In this document: positions 35,012-42,924 of the stretch, piece after piece
Position numbering within the stretch: the first letter of the stretch is position 1
Layout of the letters: each line of letters begins with the position of its first letter
Origin: Leisingera sp. ANG59
GTDB taxonomy: Bacteria; Pseudomonadota; Alphaproteobacteria; Rhodobacterales; Rhodobacteraceae
Length of the DNA: 50,458 bases
Direction: 5' to 3'
Assembly: GCF_013317235.1 (NCBI RefSeq)
Contig: NZ_WLCM01000033.1
Coordinates: 1 to 50,458, forward strand
The notes under the pieces: model-generated
The model's database searches: none
The model's input: the letters and a program-made list of their open reading frames with translations, nothing else
What the model was told of the DNA's origin: nothing
Program-made: the position numbers and the translations under genes

Positions 35012-35221
35012 ATGCGCCGCCCCGATTTCGACAATCCAGACCTGCCGCTCTCGGACCTGTTCCACCACTGGCCCGCCTGCGCAGGCGAGTTCATGCGCCG
35101 CAAGATGCTCTGCCCCGGCTGCCCGATCGCGCCGTTCCACACAGTTATTGATGCCTGCGAGGAATACGGGCTGGAGGAGATGGCGTTCAGGGAACAGCTG
35201 AAGAGTGCCGCGATGGCTTGA
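35012..35221 (+). CDS. DUF1858-type redox-disulfide protein
   Basis: A 69-residue protein matching the DUF1858 / TIGR03980 family. The pattern runs LSDLFHHWPACAGEFMRRKMLCPGCPIAPFHT, here given in parts: LFHHWPACAGEF, then the Cys34-Pro-Gly-Cys37 pair, then FHTVIDACEEYG. These small proteins often accompany hybrid-cluster or nitrogen-oxide stress genes and are thought to form a redox-active disulfide. AAAGGAGGA sits at a good distance before ATG 35012. It is divergent from norC. Confidence 0.85.
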   Translation: MRRPDFDNPDLPLSDLFHHWPACAGEFMRRKMLCPGCPIAPFHTVIDACEEYGLEEMAFREQLKSAAMA

Positions 35222-35461
35222 AGCGGATCATGACTTGATTAGGGTCCGCGAAGTTTCCACCCGTCTCAGAATGTATCTTCAGCTTGACCCGGATTTTCAG
35301 TGACCCGTGATTGAGGCCGGTCCACTGCCCGGAATGACCCGGGGCAATCCCAATTCAGTCCGTGCTGACGGCGCCGAGGCGCGTTAACTCTTTTGCTTTA
35401 GTTTTACGGTACGACTCGTTGTCCAGAGGAGTGAGGCCCAGCAATCCTTGGAGTAAAGCTA

Positions 35462-36874
35462 GTGTTTTTTACCAGAGCAAAGCCGAAAACGGCTGAGGAA
35501 GATGATACCACTGCAATCATCGCAGGAATGGTCGACCGCACACAGGCAACCATTCAATTCCACCCGGATGGCACAATCATCACCGCAAACCAGAACTTTC
35601 TGAACGCATTGGGTTACGCCCTGGAGGAAATCCAGGGGAAACACCATTCCATGTTTGTCGCCCCGGAACTGGTCGCATCCAGTGACTACAAAACATTCTG
35701 GTCGGACCTTGCCAGCGGCAAAGTGTTCTCGGATCAGTTTCCACGTGTGACGAAGTCAGGCGAAACAATCTGGATCCAAGCGACCTATGCCCCGGTGGAG
35801 GGAGACGATGGAAAGGTTGTGAGGGTGGTGAAAGTGGCCTCTGACATCACTGAGCGCCGCCGCGCTTTGGATGAGATCGGAGCAGGGCTTCATGAACTCA
35901 GCGGCGGCAATCTGACTCATCGGGTTGCGGTTTCCAGTCTTCCGGACGTCGGTGCTCTTGGGAAGACATTCAATCATTCCCTTGAACAACTCAGTTCATC
36001 CGTGAAGACCGTCAAGCAAGTGTCATCCGCCGTTGGCCGCACCGCAGAGGAAATTTCGCAATCAGCCGGCGATCTTTCTCAGCGCACGGAAAGCCAGGCG
36101 GCGACCCTGGAGGAAACGGCTGCTGCAATCGAAGAATTGACCGCGACGGTCAAGGCCTCTGCCGAAGGCGCCCAGAAAGTCGAAGGAATCGTCGCTGAGG
36201 CCAAAACTTCGGCAGAACGCAGCGGCGAGGTCGTGAGCAGCGCAATCGACGCGATGGCACAAATCGAAAGCTCTTCTGAGCAGATCTCGAAAATCATTGG
36301 TGTGATTGACGACATTGCCTTCCAAACCAACCTCCTGGCACTGAACGCCGGCGTAGAGGCGGCCCGGGCCGGCGAGGCCGGACGCGGGTTCGCGGTTGTC
36401 GCTTCCGAGGTCAGGGCGCTGGCGCAGCGGTCCGCCGACGCGGCAGGGGAAATCAAGCAGTTGATCGGCGAGAGCAACCGGCAAGTCGCCACAGGCGTGG
36501 ACCTCGTTGGAAAGTCCGGCGAAGAACTGCAGCAGATTATCAGAAGCGTGGCCACGATCTCCGAACATATCCAAGATATAGCGAAAGGCGCTTCCGAGCA
36601 GTCGACGGCATTGCTGGAGATCAATCAGGGTGTTTCGCAGCTTGACCGGGTCACTCAGCAGAATGCAGCCATGGTCGAACAGACCTCAGCGGCAAGCCAG
36701 ATGCTGACCAATGACGCCGGCCACCTCACCCAGGAGGTTTCCAAGTTCAAAGAAGGCAGCGAAGGCGCCGAACCGGCGGCTACGGCAAGAAAGCCCGCTC
36801 CGCCTGCCTCCCAGCCGGACACAGTCATCGCAGAGGAAGATCTGCCTATGGCCCAGGGTTGGAACAACTTCTGA
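35462..36874 (+). CDS. Soluble PAS-domain methyl-accepting chemotaxis protein
   Basis: A 470-residue chemoreceptor without any membrane helix. Residues about 20-130 form a PAS domain ([24 protein letters not shown], split as [15 protein letters not shown] and [11 protein letters not shown]) ending in DITERR. A HAMP-like linker follows, then a long coiled-coil signalling domain with the hairpin tip [27 protein letters not shown] (in part: [20 protein letters not shown]). The C-terminal tail ends WNNF without an evident CheR pentapeptide. The GTG start has a GGAG nearby. Lying inside the NO island, it may sense cytosolic redox state, oxygen or NO. No haem-binding His can be proven from sequence. 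Confidence 0.9.
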   Translation: MFFTRAKPKTAEEDDTTAIIAGMVDRTQATIQFHPDGTIITANQNFLNALGYALEEIQGKHHSMFVAPELVASSDYKTFWSDLASGKVFSDQFPRVTKSGETIWIQATYAPVEGDDGKVVRVVKVASDITERRRALDEIGAGLHELSGGNLTHRVAVSSLPDVGALGKTFNHSLEQLSSSVKTVKQVSSAVGRTAEEISQSAGDLSQRTESQAATLEETAAAIEELTATVKASAEGAQKVEGIVAEAKTSAERSGEVVSSAIDAMAQIESSSEQISKIIGVIDDIAFQTNLLALNAGVEAARAGEAGRGFAVVASEVRALAQRSADAAGEIKQLIGESNRQVATGVDLVGKSGEELQQIIRSVATISEHIQDIAKGASEQSTALLEINQGVSQLDRVTQQNAAMVEQTSAASQMLTNDAGHLTQEVSKFKEGSEGAEPAATARKPAPPASQPDTVIAEEDLPMAQGWNNF

Positions 36875-36921
36875 CAACATCAGGCGCCGCTGCCGCGGCA
36901 AACGATGCGAAGGGCCAGCCC

Positions 36922-37617
36922 CTAGCCCTGTGCCCCGCTCAGGATCACCAGCCTGTGCGGGGCCGTAACCACAATGTGCTTGCGGGTCGAGTGCACGATG
37001 CCGTCCTTCTCCCAGGCCGACAACAAACGGCTGACAGTGTGCAGCGTGGTGCCGGTCATCTCGGAGATGTTGCGGCGGGTCACCGGGAAGGCGATCTCGA
37101 TCCCCTCCTCCACCTTGCGGCCCGACTGATTCACCATCCGCAACAGCGCCGCCGCCACCCGTTGCTCCACCGCCTGCGTCGCCAGTTCTGTGATCCGCGT
37201 TTGCATCTCTCCCAGCCGCTGGCCGAGGGTGGTGTAGCTCTCGGTGGCGAAACCCGCGTACTTGGCGGTGAACTCCCCCCACAGCCGCACTGGCCAGGAC
37301 AGCGCCAGCGATTCCGAGGCTGCCACTGCGGTCGCCGGATAGGTGTCGCGGTTCAGCGCCGGCGCGATGCCGAACAGCTGCCCGGGGGAAATGTGCAGCG
37401 CGATAATCTGTTCGCCGCCCTCGGTGGTCTTCACCACCCGGATATAGCCGTCCAGCAGCAGGTGGAACCGCTCGGCATCATGGCCTTCGCGAAAGATTTC
37501 CGCCCCTTCGTCATAACGCTTGGGCAGCGCCTGATCGAGGATTTCGCGGATCTGGCTGCGCTCCAGGAGGCTGAAGGGCGGCAGCCCGGTCAGGAGGCTT
37601 TCGTCGAGCTTGGACAA
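36922..37617 (-). CDS. Crp/Fnr-family regulator, Dnr/NnrR-like
   Basis: A 231-residue regulator. The cAMP-receptor-type beta-roll (GAEIFREGHDAERFHLLLDG) leads through a dimer helix to a helix-turn-helix, TRRNISEMTGTTLHTVSRLL. Fnr's N-terminal Cys cluster is absent, as in NO-sensing Dnr and NnrR. With norCBQD and nnrS beside it, control of NO metabolism is the best reading. The only plausible in-frame start is TTG 37617; no ATG or GTG lies at the right position. TTG may keep its level low. It is divergent from nnrS. Confidence 0.87.
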   Translation of the reverse strand: MSKLDESLLTGLPPFSLLERSQIREILDQALPKRYDEGAEIFREGHDAERFHLLLDGYIRVVKTTEGGEQIIALHISPGQLFGIAPALNRDTYPATAVAASESLALSWPVRLWGEFTAKYAGFATESYTTLGQRLGEMQTRITELATQAVEQRVAAALLRMVNQSGRKVEEGIEIAFPVTRRNISEMTGTTLHTVSRLLSAWEKDGIVHSTRKHIVVTAPHRLVILSGAQG

Positions 37618-37632
37618 GAATGCACCGCAAGT

Positions 37633-37646
37633 TTGCTGAAGGACAA
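37633..37646. promoter_or_regulatory. Weak Crp/Fnr-like box near the dnr start
   Basis: TTG-N8-CAA (TTGCTGAAGGACAA), 16 bases upstream of the TTG start of the regulator gene. It may serve autoregulation, but a pattern of only six fixed bases can occur by chance in a gap this long. Confidence 0.25.
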
Positions 37647-37860
37647 AGAGGTCACCCCGCCGTTATCGCATAGTGGCGGCAGAGGAAACAACCGTGCGGG
37701 AAAAAACGGGAATCCGGAATTTGGGGGAGCCTCCCTCCTCCCTGCCCGCCGGCGCTGATCCACGTGGTCCGGCAAAAGATTGCGTCCCTTGCGCCGGACC
37801 GGCGGGCGGCACCTGACCAGTGCCGCCCGTCCTTCTTTGACCGGGCGCAAGGAGGCCGTG

Positions 37861-39069
37861 ATGGCTGCGCGAACCGAATATACCGGACCTGTCTTGTTTT
37901 CCTTCGGCTTCAGGCCGTTCTTTCTGGGCGCCTGCCTGTTTGCCTTGCTGGCCATCCCCGCCTGGCTGCTGATCTGGCGCGGCGATCTGGAGTACTCTGG
38001 CCCGTTCCTTCCAACCGGCTGGCACATCCACGAGATGATCTTTGGCTATGGCGCTGCAGTGGTGGCGGGCTTCCTGTTCACTGCGGTGCCGAACTGGACC
38101 GGGCGGATACCTGCGCGCGGGCTGCCGCTTGCGCTGCTGTCCGGCCTGTGGCTGTTGGGGCGGCTGGCGGCGGCGGGCTGGCTGGGGCTGCCCGCGCTGG
38201 GGGTGATGGCCGTGGACTGCGCCTTCCTGATCGCGGTAATCGCAATGATCGCACGGGAAATCATCGCGGGCGAGAACTGGCGTAATCTCAAGGTCCTGGT
38301 GCCTGTCACCCTGCTGGGCGTGGCCAACGCCTGTTTCCACATCGAGGCAATGGCCGGGGGAGCGGCAGATGTCTCGCGCCGCCTGGGCATTGCGGTTCTG
38401 ATCTTCCTGATCATGCTGATCGGCGGCCGGATAATCCCCAGTTTCACCCGCAACTGGCTGGCCAAACACGGTGCGGAAGAGATGCCGGTGCCCTTTGGCA
38501 AGTTCGACACCGTGACGCTGGTTTGCGGCGCGGCTGCCCTGCTGGCCTGGACCGCCGCGCCCTGGGCCGGCGTCAGCGGTGGACTGTTGCTGGCGGCCGG
38601 TTTGCTGCACGCAGTGCGGCTGGCGCGTTGGCGCAGCCTGGCGGCCCTGCCGAATCCGCTGCTGCTGATGCTGCACCTGGCCTATGCGCTGGTGCCCGCG
38701 GGGCTGATCGCGGCAGGCGGCGTGCCCTATGGCCTGCTGGAACCGGCCGTACCAGCGCATATTCTGGGCATCGGTGCCATAGGCGGCATGACGCTGGCGG
38801 TGATGATGCGGGCCACTATGGGCCACAGCGGCCGCCCACTGGCTGCCGGCCCCGCGCTGACCATCGCCTTCATGCTGCTGCTCGGCGCTGCTGCGGCGCG
38901 CGTTGCCGGCAGCACGGAAGTGGCCGCGGGTCTGGATGGGATCGCGCTATCGGCCATCCTGTGGACCGCCGGGTTCGCGCTGATGGTGCTGAAAGCCGGC
39001 CCCTGGCTTGTTACCCGGCGGCTTGGCCCCAAGAAGATCTCCGGCAAGCCCGCGCCGGCTGCGTCATAG
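37861..39069 (+). CDS. nnrS: NnrS family haem/copper membrane protein
   Basis: A 402-residue membrane protein with about 12 helices. It opens FSFGFRPFFLGACLFALLA and has GWHIHEMIFGYGAAVVAGF, IGGRIIPSFTRNWL and MMRATMGHSGR, all hallmarks of NnrS. NnrS proteins protect cells from nitrosative stress, and their genes are commonly under NnrR control. AAGGAGG stands 7-8 bases before ATG 37861. A short hairpin (37803-37811 with 37821-37829) and a TTG-N8-CAA pattern overlapping the ribosome binding site (37837-37850) lie just upstream. Confidence 0.93.
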   Translation: MAARTEYTGPVLFSFGFRPFFLGACLFALLAIPAWLLIWRGDLEYSGPFLPTGWHIHEMIFGYGAAVVAGFLFTAVPNWTGRIPARGLPLALLSGLWLLGRLAAAGWLGLPALGVMAVDCAFLIAVIAMIAREIIAGENWRNLKVLVPVTLLGVANACFHIEAMAGGAADVSRRLGIAVLIFLIMLIGGRIIPSFTRNWLAKHGAEEMPVPFGKFDTVTLVCGAAALLAWTAAPWAGVSGGLLLAAGLLHAVRLARWRSLAALPNPLLLMLHLAYALVPAGLIAAGGVPYGLLEPAVPAHILGIGAIGGMTLAVMMRATMGHSGRPLAAGPALTIAFMLLLGAAAARVAGSTEVAAGLDGIALSAILWTAGFALMVLKAGPWLVTRRLGPKKISGKPAPAAS

Positions 39070-39153
39070 CAGCAGCACACGATTTCTTAACCGCCTTCCC
39101 TGATGATGGCTTTCCGGTTAACAAGTTTGCGGGATACGTAGAGGAGGTCCTGA

Positions 39154-40149
39154 ATGCGGTGGAACGCTGCTGCCCTGGCGCCGCTGCTTTTGTGGACTTT
39201 CCAGAGCCTGGCCCAGGCCGCCGGGCTCGAAGCGTTCCAGCGCCCTCAGACGGTGCCGTTTCCCGAAGACGCCCCCTTCAACCGCGAGATTGCCACCCTC
39301 GGCAAAATGCTGTTCTTTGATCCGCGCCTGTCCGGAGGACAGAACATCAGCTGCTCCAGCTGCCACAACCCCTCCTTCGGCTGGGAAGTTCCTGTTCGCA
39401 AGGCAATGGGCGCAGCCGGCACACCGGTCCGCCGCCACGCGCCGACGATTCTCAATGCCGCGTGGATCACACCGCTGTTCTGGGACGGGCGCGCAGCAAG
39501 CCTGGAAGAGCAGGCCGCCGGGCCAATCACAGCGCCGGATGAAATGAACGCCACATTTGAAGGAATCACCGAACGGCTGTCCGCGGTGCAGGACTACAGA
39601 ATCTGGTTCGAGCGTCTGTTCCCTGGCCAGGGCATCCGCAAGGAAAGCGTGCTGACGGCACTGGCCACATATGAGCGGACGATCGTCAGCGGTGTCGCCA
39701 GCTTCGACCGCTGGGTGGAAGGTGATGAAACGGCCGTATCCGACGCCGCCAAACGCGGCTTTGCGCTGTTCACCGGAAAGGCGAACTGTGCGTCATGCCA
39801 CACTGGCTGGATGTTCACCGACAACCAAATGCATGACATCGGGCTGCAAACCAGTGATCTTGGCGGTGGCGGCCTGGTGCCGCCCGATCCTGACCTGAAC
39901 TTCCGCTTCAAGACACCGGGCCTGCGCAATATTGTCCTGCGGGCGCCTTACATGCATGACGGCTCGAAGGGCTCACTGGAAGAGGTGATCCGCCACTATG
40001 CCGCTGGCGGCAGCGCAGACATTGAAAGAACGGCAGAAGTCGAGGGTTTCAGCCTCAATGAAGGCGACACTGAAGATCTCATCGCATTCCTGGCAACGCT
40101 GACGGACACCGGGACCAATACGCCAACCCCAATCCTGCCGGCCAATTGA
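39154..40149 (+). CDS. Di-haem cytochrome c peroxidase / MauG-family protein
   Basis: A 331-residue periplasmic protein with a signal peptide (about residues 1-22). Two c-haem sites are present: CSSCH (Cys67, Cys70, His71) and CASCH (Cys212, Cys215, His216). A Met in PYMHDGS is the likely distal ligand of the electron-entry haem. It would reduce hydrogen peroxide with electrons from small cytochromes, though MauG-like oxidations are possible. AGAGGAGG precedes the ATG. A TTAACCG / CGGTTAA inverted repeat (39087-39093 and 39115-39121) lies upstream and may be an operator. The histidine kinase gene follows after 25 bases. Confidence 0.9.
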   Translation: MRWNAAALAPLLLWTFQSLAQAAGLEAFQRPQTVPFPEDAPFNREIATLGKMLFFDPRLSGGQNISCSSCHNPSFGWEVPVRKAMGAAGTPVRRHAPTILNAAWITPLFWDGRAASLEEQAAGPITAPDEMNATFEGITERLSAVQDYRIWFERLFPGQGIRKESVLTALATYERTIVSGVASFDRWVEGDETAVSDAAKRGFALFTGKANCASCHTGWMFTDNQMHDIGLQTSDLGGGGLVPPDPDLNFRFKTPGLRNIVLRAPYMHDGSKGSLEEVIRHYAAGGSADIERTAEVEGFSLNEGDTEDLIAFLATLTDTGTNTPTPILPAN

Positions 40150-40174
40150 TGCGCGCGCCGGAGGGACACCACGC

Positions 40175-42538
40175 ATGAACATCAAACGGTCCATCGTGCT
40201 GCCGGTACTGATTATCGCAGCAGCTGCCCTTTTTGCGGCGGTTCTGGTCGGTGGCATGGCCGTCTTTGCCTCCGCCCGCAAGGATGCCGCGCTGGAGGCA
40301 TCGCTGGAAGTCACCCGGCGCATCAGCGGCGTCACGGCGGGCATTACCGCCGCCGAAGTTTATGCTCAGGATGTGCTGGCAATGACCCGGCTGATCCCGC
40401 AAGAGGAAGTGGCCCGGCAGTTTCACGGTTACCTGAACGCGATCAACCGAGAGCTGGCCGCGCTGGCAAAGCTGCCGCTGTCCGCGCCGCTGCGTGCGGA
40501 AGTCCGGGCGCTGGACACGGCCCTGTCGGTATGGTGCGTAAAGGCTGTTGTGCTCCTGGGCATCAAACCCGAACAGGAAATCCCCACACTCAGCGCACTG
40601 GTCATGAGCAGCGAGGCCGTAACCCGTCAGGCCGCAATCGTAACGTCGATGGCCGCGCAACATGCGGAACAGGCCGTAGCGGCAACCAACCAGATGCTGA
40701 CCCGCATCCTGGTTCTGGGGCTGACCGGAACCACGTTGCTGATGGCCGCTGCCTTGATGATTTCTATGCGCAAGGCACGCAGCTTTTCGGCTTCGGTTCA
40801 GCTGGCCGCCCAGAAACTGCGGCGGCTCGCCAGCCGCGAACAGTCTGCGGCACCGGCCGGCGACAACGAGATTGCCGCCATGTTCACAGCACTCGACACC
40901 CTTGAAATCAGCCTGCAAGAAAAGAAACGGATCGCCGACAGGCTGATGCAGGAGAAAGCCCGGGCTGAAGCCGCCACTGAGACCAAGTCCCGCTTTCTGG
41001 CCACCATGAGCCATGAAATCCGCACCCCGATCAACGGAGTGCTTGGAATGGCAGAGGTGCTCAGCGAGACTAGCCTGACATCTGAACAACAGTCCTGCGC
41101 CAACACAATCCTGACCTCCTCCGAGGCTCTTCTGCGCATTGTCAATGACATCCTCGACTTCTCCAAGCTGGAGGCCGGCAAGACGCAGATGCTGGAGCAG
41201 CCCTTCAACCTGCGCGACGTGATCTATGATGTGGCCGCGCTGATGTCTCCCAGCGCCAACGCCAAGGGCATCGAAATCTGCATTGACATTCCGGAAGGCA
41301 CCCCGGCGGAGTTCTGCGGTGACAGCGGCCGGGTTCGGCAGATCCTGATGAACCTGGTCGGCAACGCCATAAAGTTCACCATGAAGGGATTTGTCAGCAT
41401 CACTCTCAATTACGATGCCTGCCACAGGATTCCCTTGTGCATAGACGTCCGGGATACCGGGGTCGGCATCCCTCAGGACAGCCTGGGCCAGATCTTTCAC
41501 GCATTCGAGCAGGTTGAAAGCACCAACGCCCGGCGGTTCGAAGGAACCGGGCTCGGGCTGGCAATTTCCTCGCGGCTGACACAGGCAATGGGCGGCCGCA
41601 TCGATGTCGTCTCGGAAGTCGGCAAAGGGTCCTGTTTTACCGTCTGCCTGACACTGCCTGTCGCAGTCCCGGCCACACCGCGGACGCAACCGCTGGCAGG
41701 AATCCGTGTAGCGGCGATTGCGGACCTGCCATTCTCCCGTGAAGTACGGAAGCGCCAGCTTGACTATTGGGGCGCGGAAACGCTTGCCTCCTCCAGCCTG
41801 CAAGACCTGCTGGCTGGGGTCACCGCGATGACGGCAGAGCAGCGGCGGCCGGATCTGGTGCTGGTGGAAACCAGCCTGACGCTAGAGCAGGCCAGAGCCT
41901 TCTGCCAGGAACTGCACGCGTTGCCGGACTGCCGGGAGCTGCCCATCGTGTATTGCACCGGCGGCCAGCTGCTGGCCGACTATCAGGAGCTCAGAAGCTG
42001 CAAGACCGTGCATGTGCTCTTGAAACCTGCCCGCGGCAAGCTTCTGCTAAGCACCCTGCTAAATGCCTTGAAAAGCCCGATCCTCCCCGCTGCCGATCAG
42101 CCGGCCGGCGCTGAGCGAACCGGGGACAGTTTCGGCCTTCTGCGGGTTCTTGCGGCAGAAGACAACCGGACCAATCAGCTGGTCCTGCAGAAGATGCTGG
42201 CTCCAACCGGCATCAGCCTGACCATCTGCAGCAACGGCCAGGAGGCGCTCAGCACCTTCGCCGCGCAAAGCTACGACCTGGTGCTGATGGATATGTCGAT
42301 GCCGGTGATGGACGGGCTGGAGGCCACCCGCCGCCTGCGTGCCTGGGAGCAGGAAAACGGCCGCCCGCCCTGCCCTGTCCTGGCGCTCACGGCAAATGTG
42401 CTGAGCACGGACGAAGCGGCCTGCCGCGCCGCCGGAATGTCGGGTTTCCTGTCCAAGCCTGTGCGTAAAAGGGAGCTGCTGGAGCAGATCGCCCGCTGGA
42501 CAAAGAACACATCGGAACTTCCAGCCAAACAAGCCTGA
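40175..42538 (+). CDS. Hybrid sensor histidine kinase with a pseudo-receiver and a true receiver
   Basis: A 787-residue membrane kinase. Helices at about 7-32 and 175-200 enclose a periplasmic sensor of about 140 residues. A coiled-coil linker leads to HisKA (SHEIRTPINGVLG, His280) and a complete HATPase (NAIKFT, DTGVGIP, GTGLGLAIS). The first receiver-like domain (about 500-630) has Glu565 where the phospho-Asp is expected (DLVLVETS) and is probably a pseudo-receiver. The second (about 660-780) has LMDMSMPVMDG with Asp706, LTAN and the final Lys (SKPV). No response regulator or HPt gene is adjacent. Its closeness to the peroxidase gene suggests a link to redox stress. Confidence 0.92.
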   Translation: MNIKRSIVLPVLIIAAAALFAAVLVGGMAVFASARKDAALEASLEVTRRISGVTAGITAAEVYAQDVLAMTRLIPQEEVARQFHGYLNAINRELAALAKLPLSAPLRAEVRALDTALSVWCVKAVVLLGIKPEQEIPTLSALVMSSEAVTRQAAIVTSMAAQHAEQAVAATNQMLTRILVLGLTGTTLLMAAALMISMRKARSFSASVQLAAQKLRRLASREQSAAPAGDNEIAAMFTALDTLEISLQEKKRIADRLMQEKARAEAATETKSRFLATMSHEIRTPINGVLGMAEVLSETSLTSEQQSCANTILTSSEALLRIVNDILDFSKLEAGKTQMLEQPFNLRDVIYDVAALMSPSANAKGIEICIDIPEGTPAEFCGDSGRVRQILMNLVGNAIKFTMKGFVSITLNYDACHRIPLCIDVRDTGVGIPQDSLGQIFHAFEQVESTNARRFEGTGLGLAISSRLTQAMGGRIDVVSEVGKGSCFTVCLTLPVAVPATPRTQPLAGIRVAAIADLPFSREVRKRQLDYWGAETLASSSLQDLLAGVTAMTAEQRRPDLVLVETSLTLEQARAFCQELHALPDCRELPIVYCTGGQLLADYQELRSCKTVHVLLKPARGKLLLSTLLNALKSPILPAADQPAGAERTGDSFGLLRVLAAEDNRTNQLVLQKMLAPTGISLTICSNGQEALSTFAAQSYDLVLMDMSMPVMDGLEATRRLRAWEQENGRPPCPVLALTANVLSTDEAACRAAGMSGFLSKPVRKRELLEQIARWTKNTSELPAKQA

Positions 42539-42924
42539 AGTTTCCGCTGCCACGGGCAGTGTTCAAACAATGCCCTCGCCGTCGCTCCGGCTCCGCACAG
42601 GCGCAGGACGCGGGCACCAGCCCGGAGTCGGATGTTCTGATCGCGATTCCGGGCTATCCAGGTTGTCCTGCGGAGGGCGTGTGCAAGTCTTTTTCCGCCC
42701 ATTTCAGCCGGCGGCGGTATACATGCAGCCTCTGCCTGGAAACCACCGCCGCTAATCGGAAACTTCAGCGTCGCACCACCCCGCGCGATGTCGCAACTCC
42801 CCTGTCCGCTGACGCAATCAAAGGACAGCAGCGCTGCACCGCCCGCCTAACATGCCTGACCAGATTTCCGTGCGGCTGCAAAGCCCCCGCGGAGGGCAAC
42901 CGGCATCGGGGAGGAAGCACCGCC
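42539..42924. other. 386-base intergenic region
   Basis: No gene can be supported. The frame of the CoA-transferase is open here, but its translation is Arg/Cys-rich and unlike a protein. A short hairpin (CTGCC-ACG-GGCAG) lies just after the kinase stop. No clear promoter could be picked out. Confidence 0.5.

Noticed and set aside
37837-37850. TTG-N8-CAA as an activating Dnr site for nnrS
   Set aside because: It overlaps the ribosome binding site, so it cannot serve as a normal activator site; kept only as a weak pattern.
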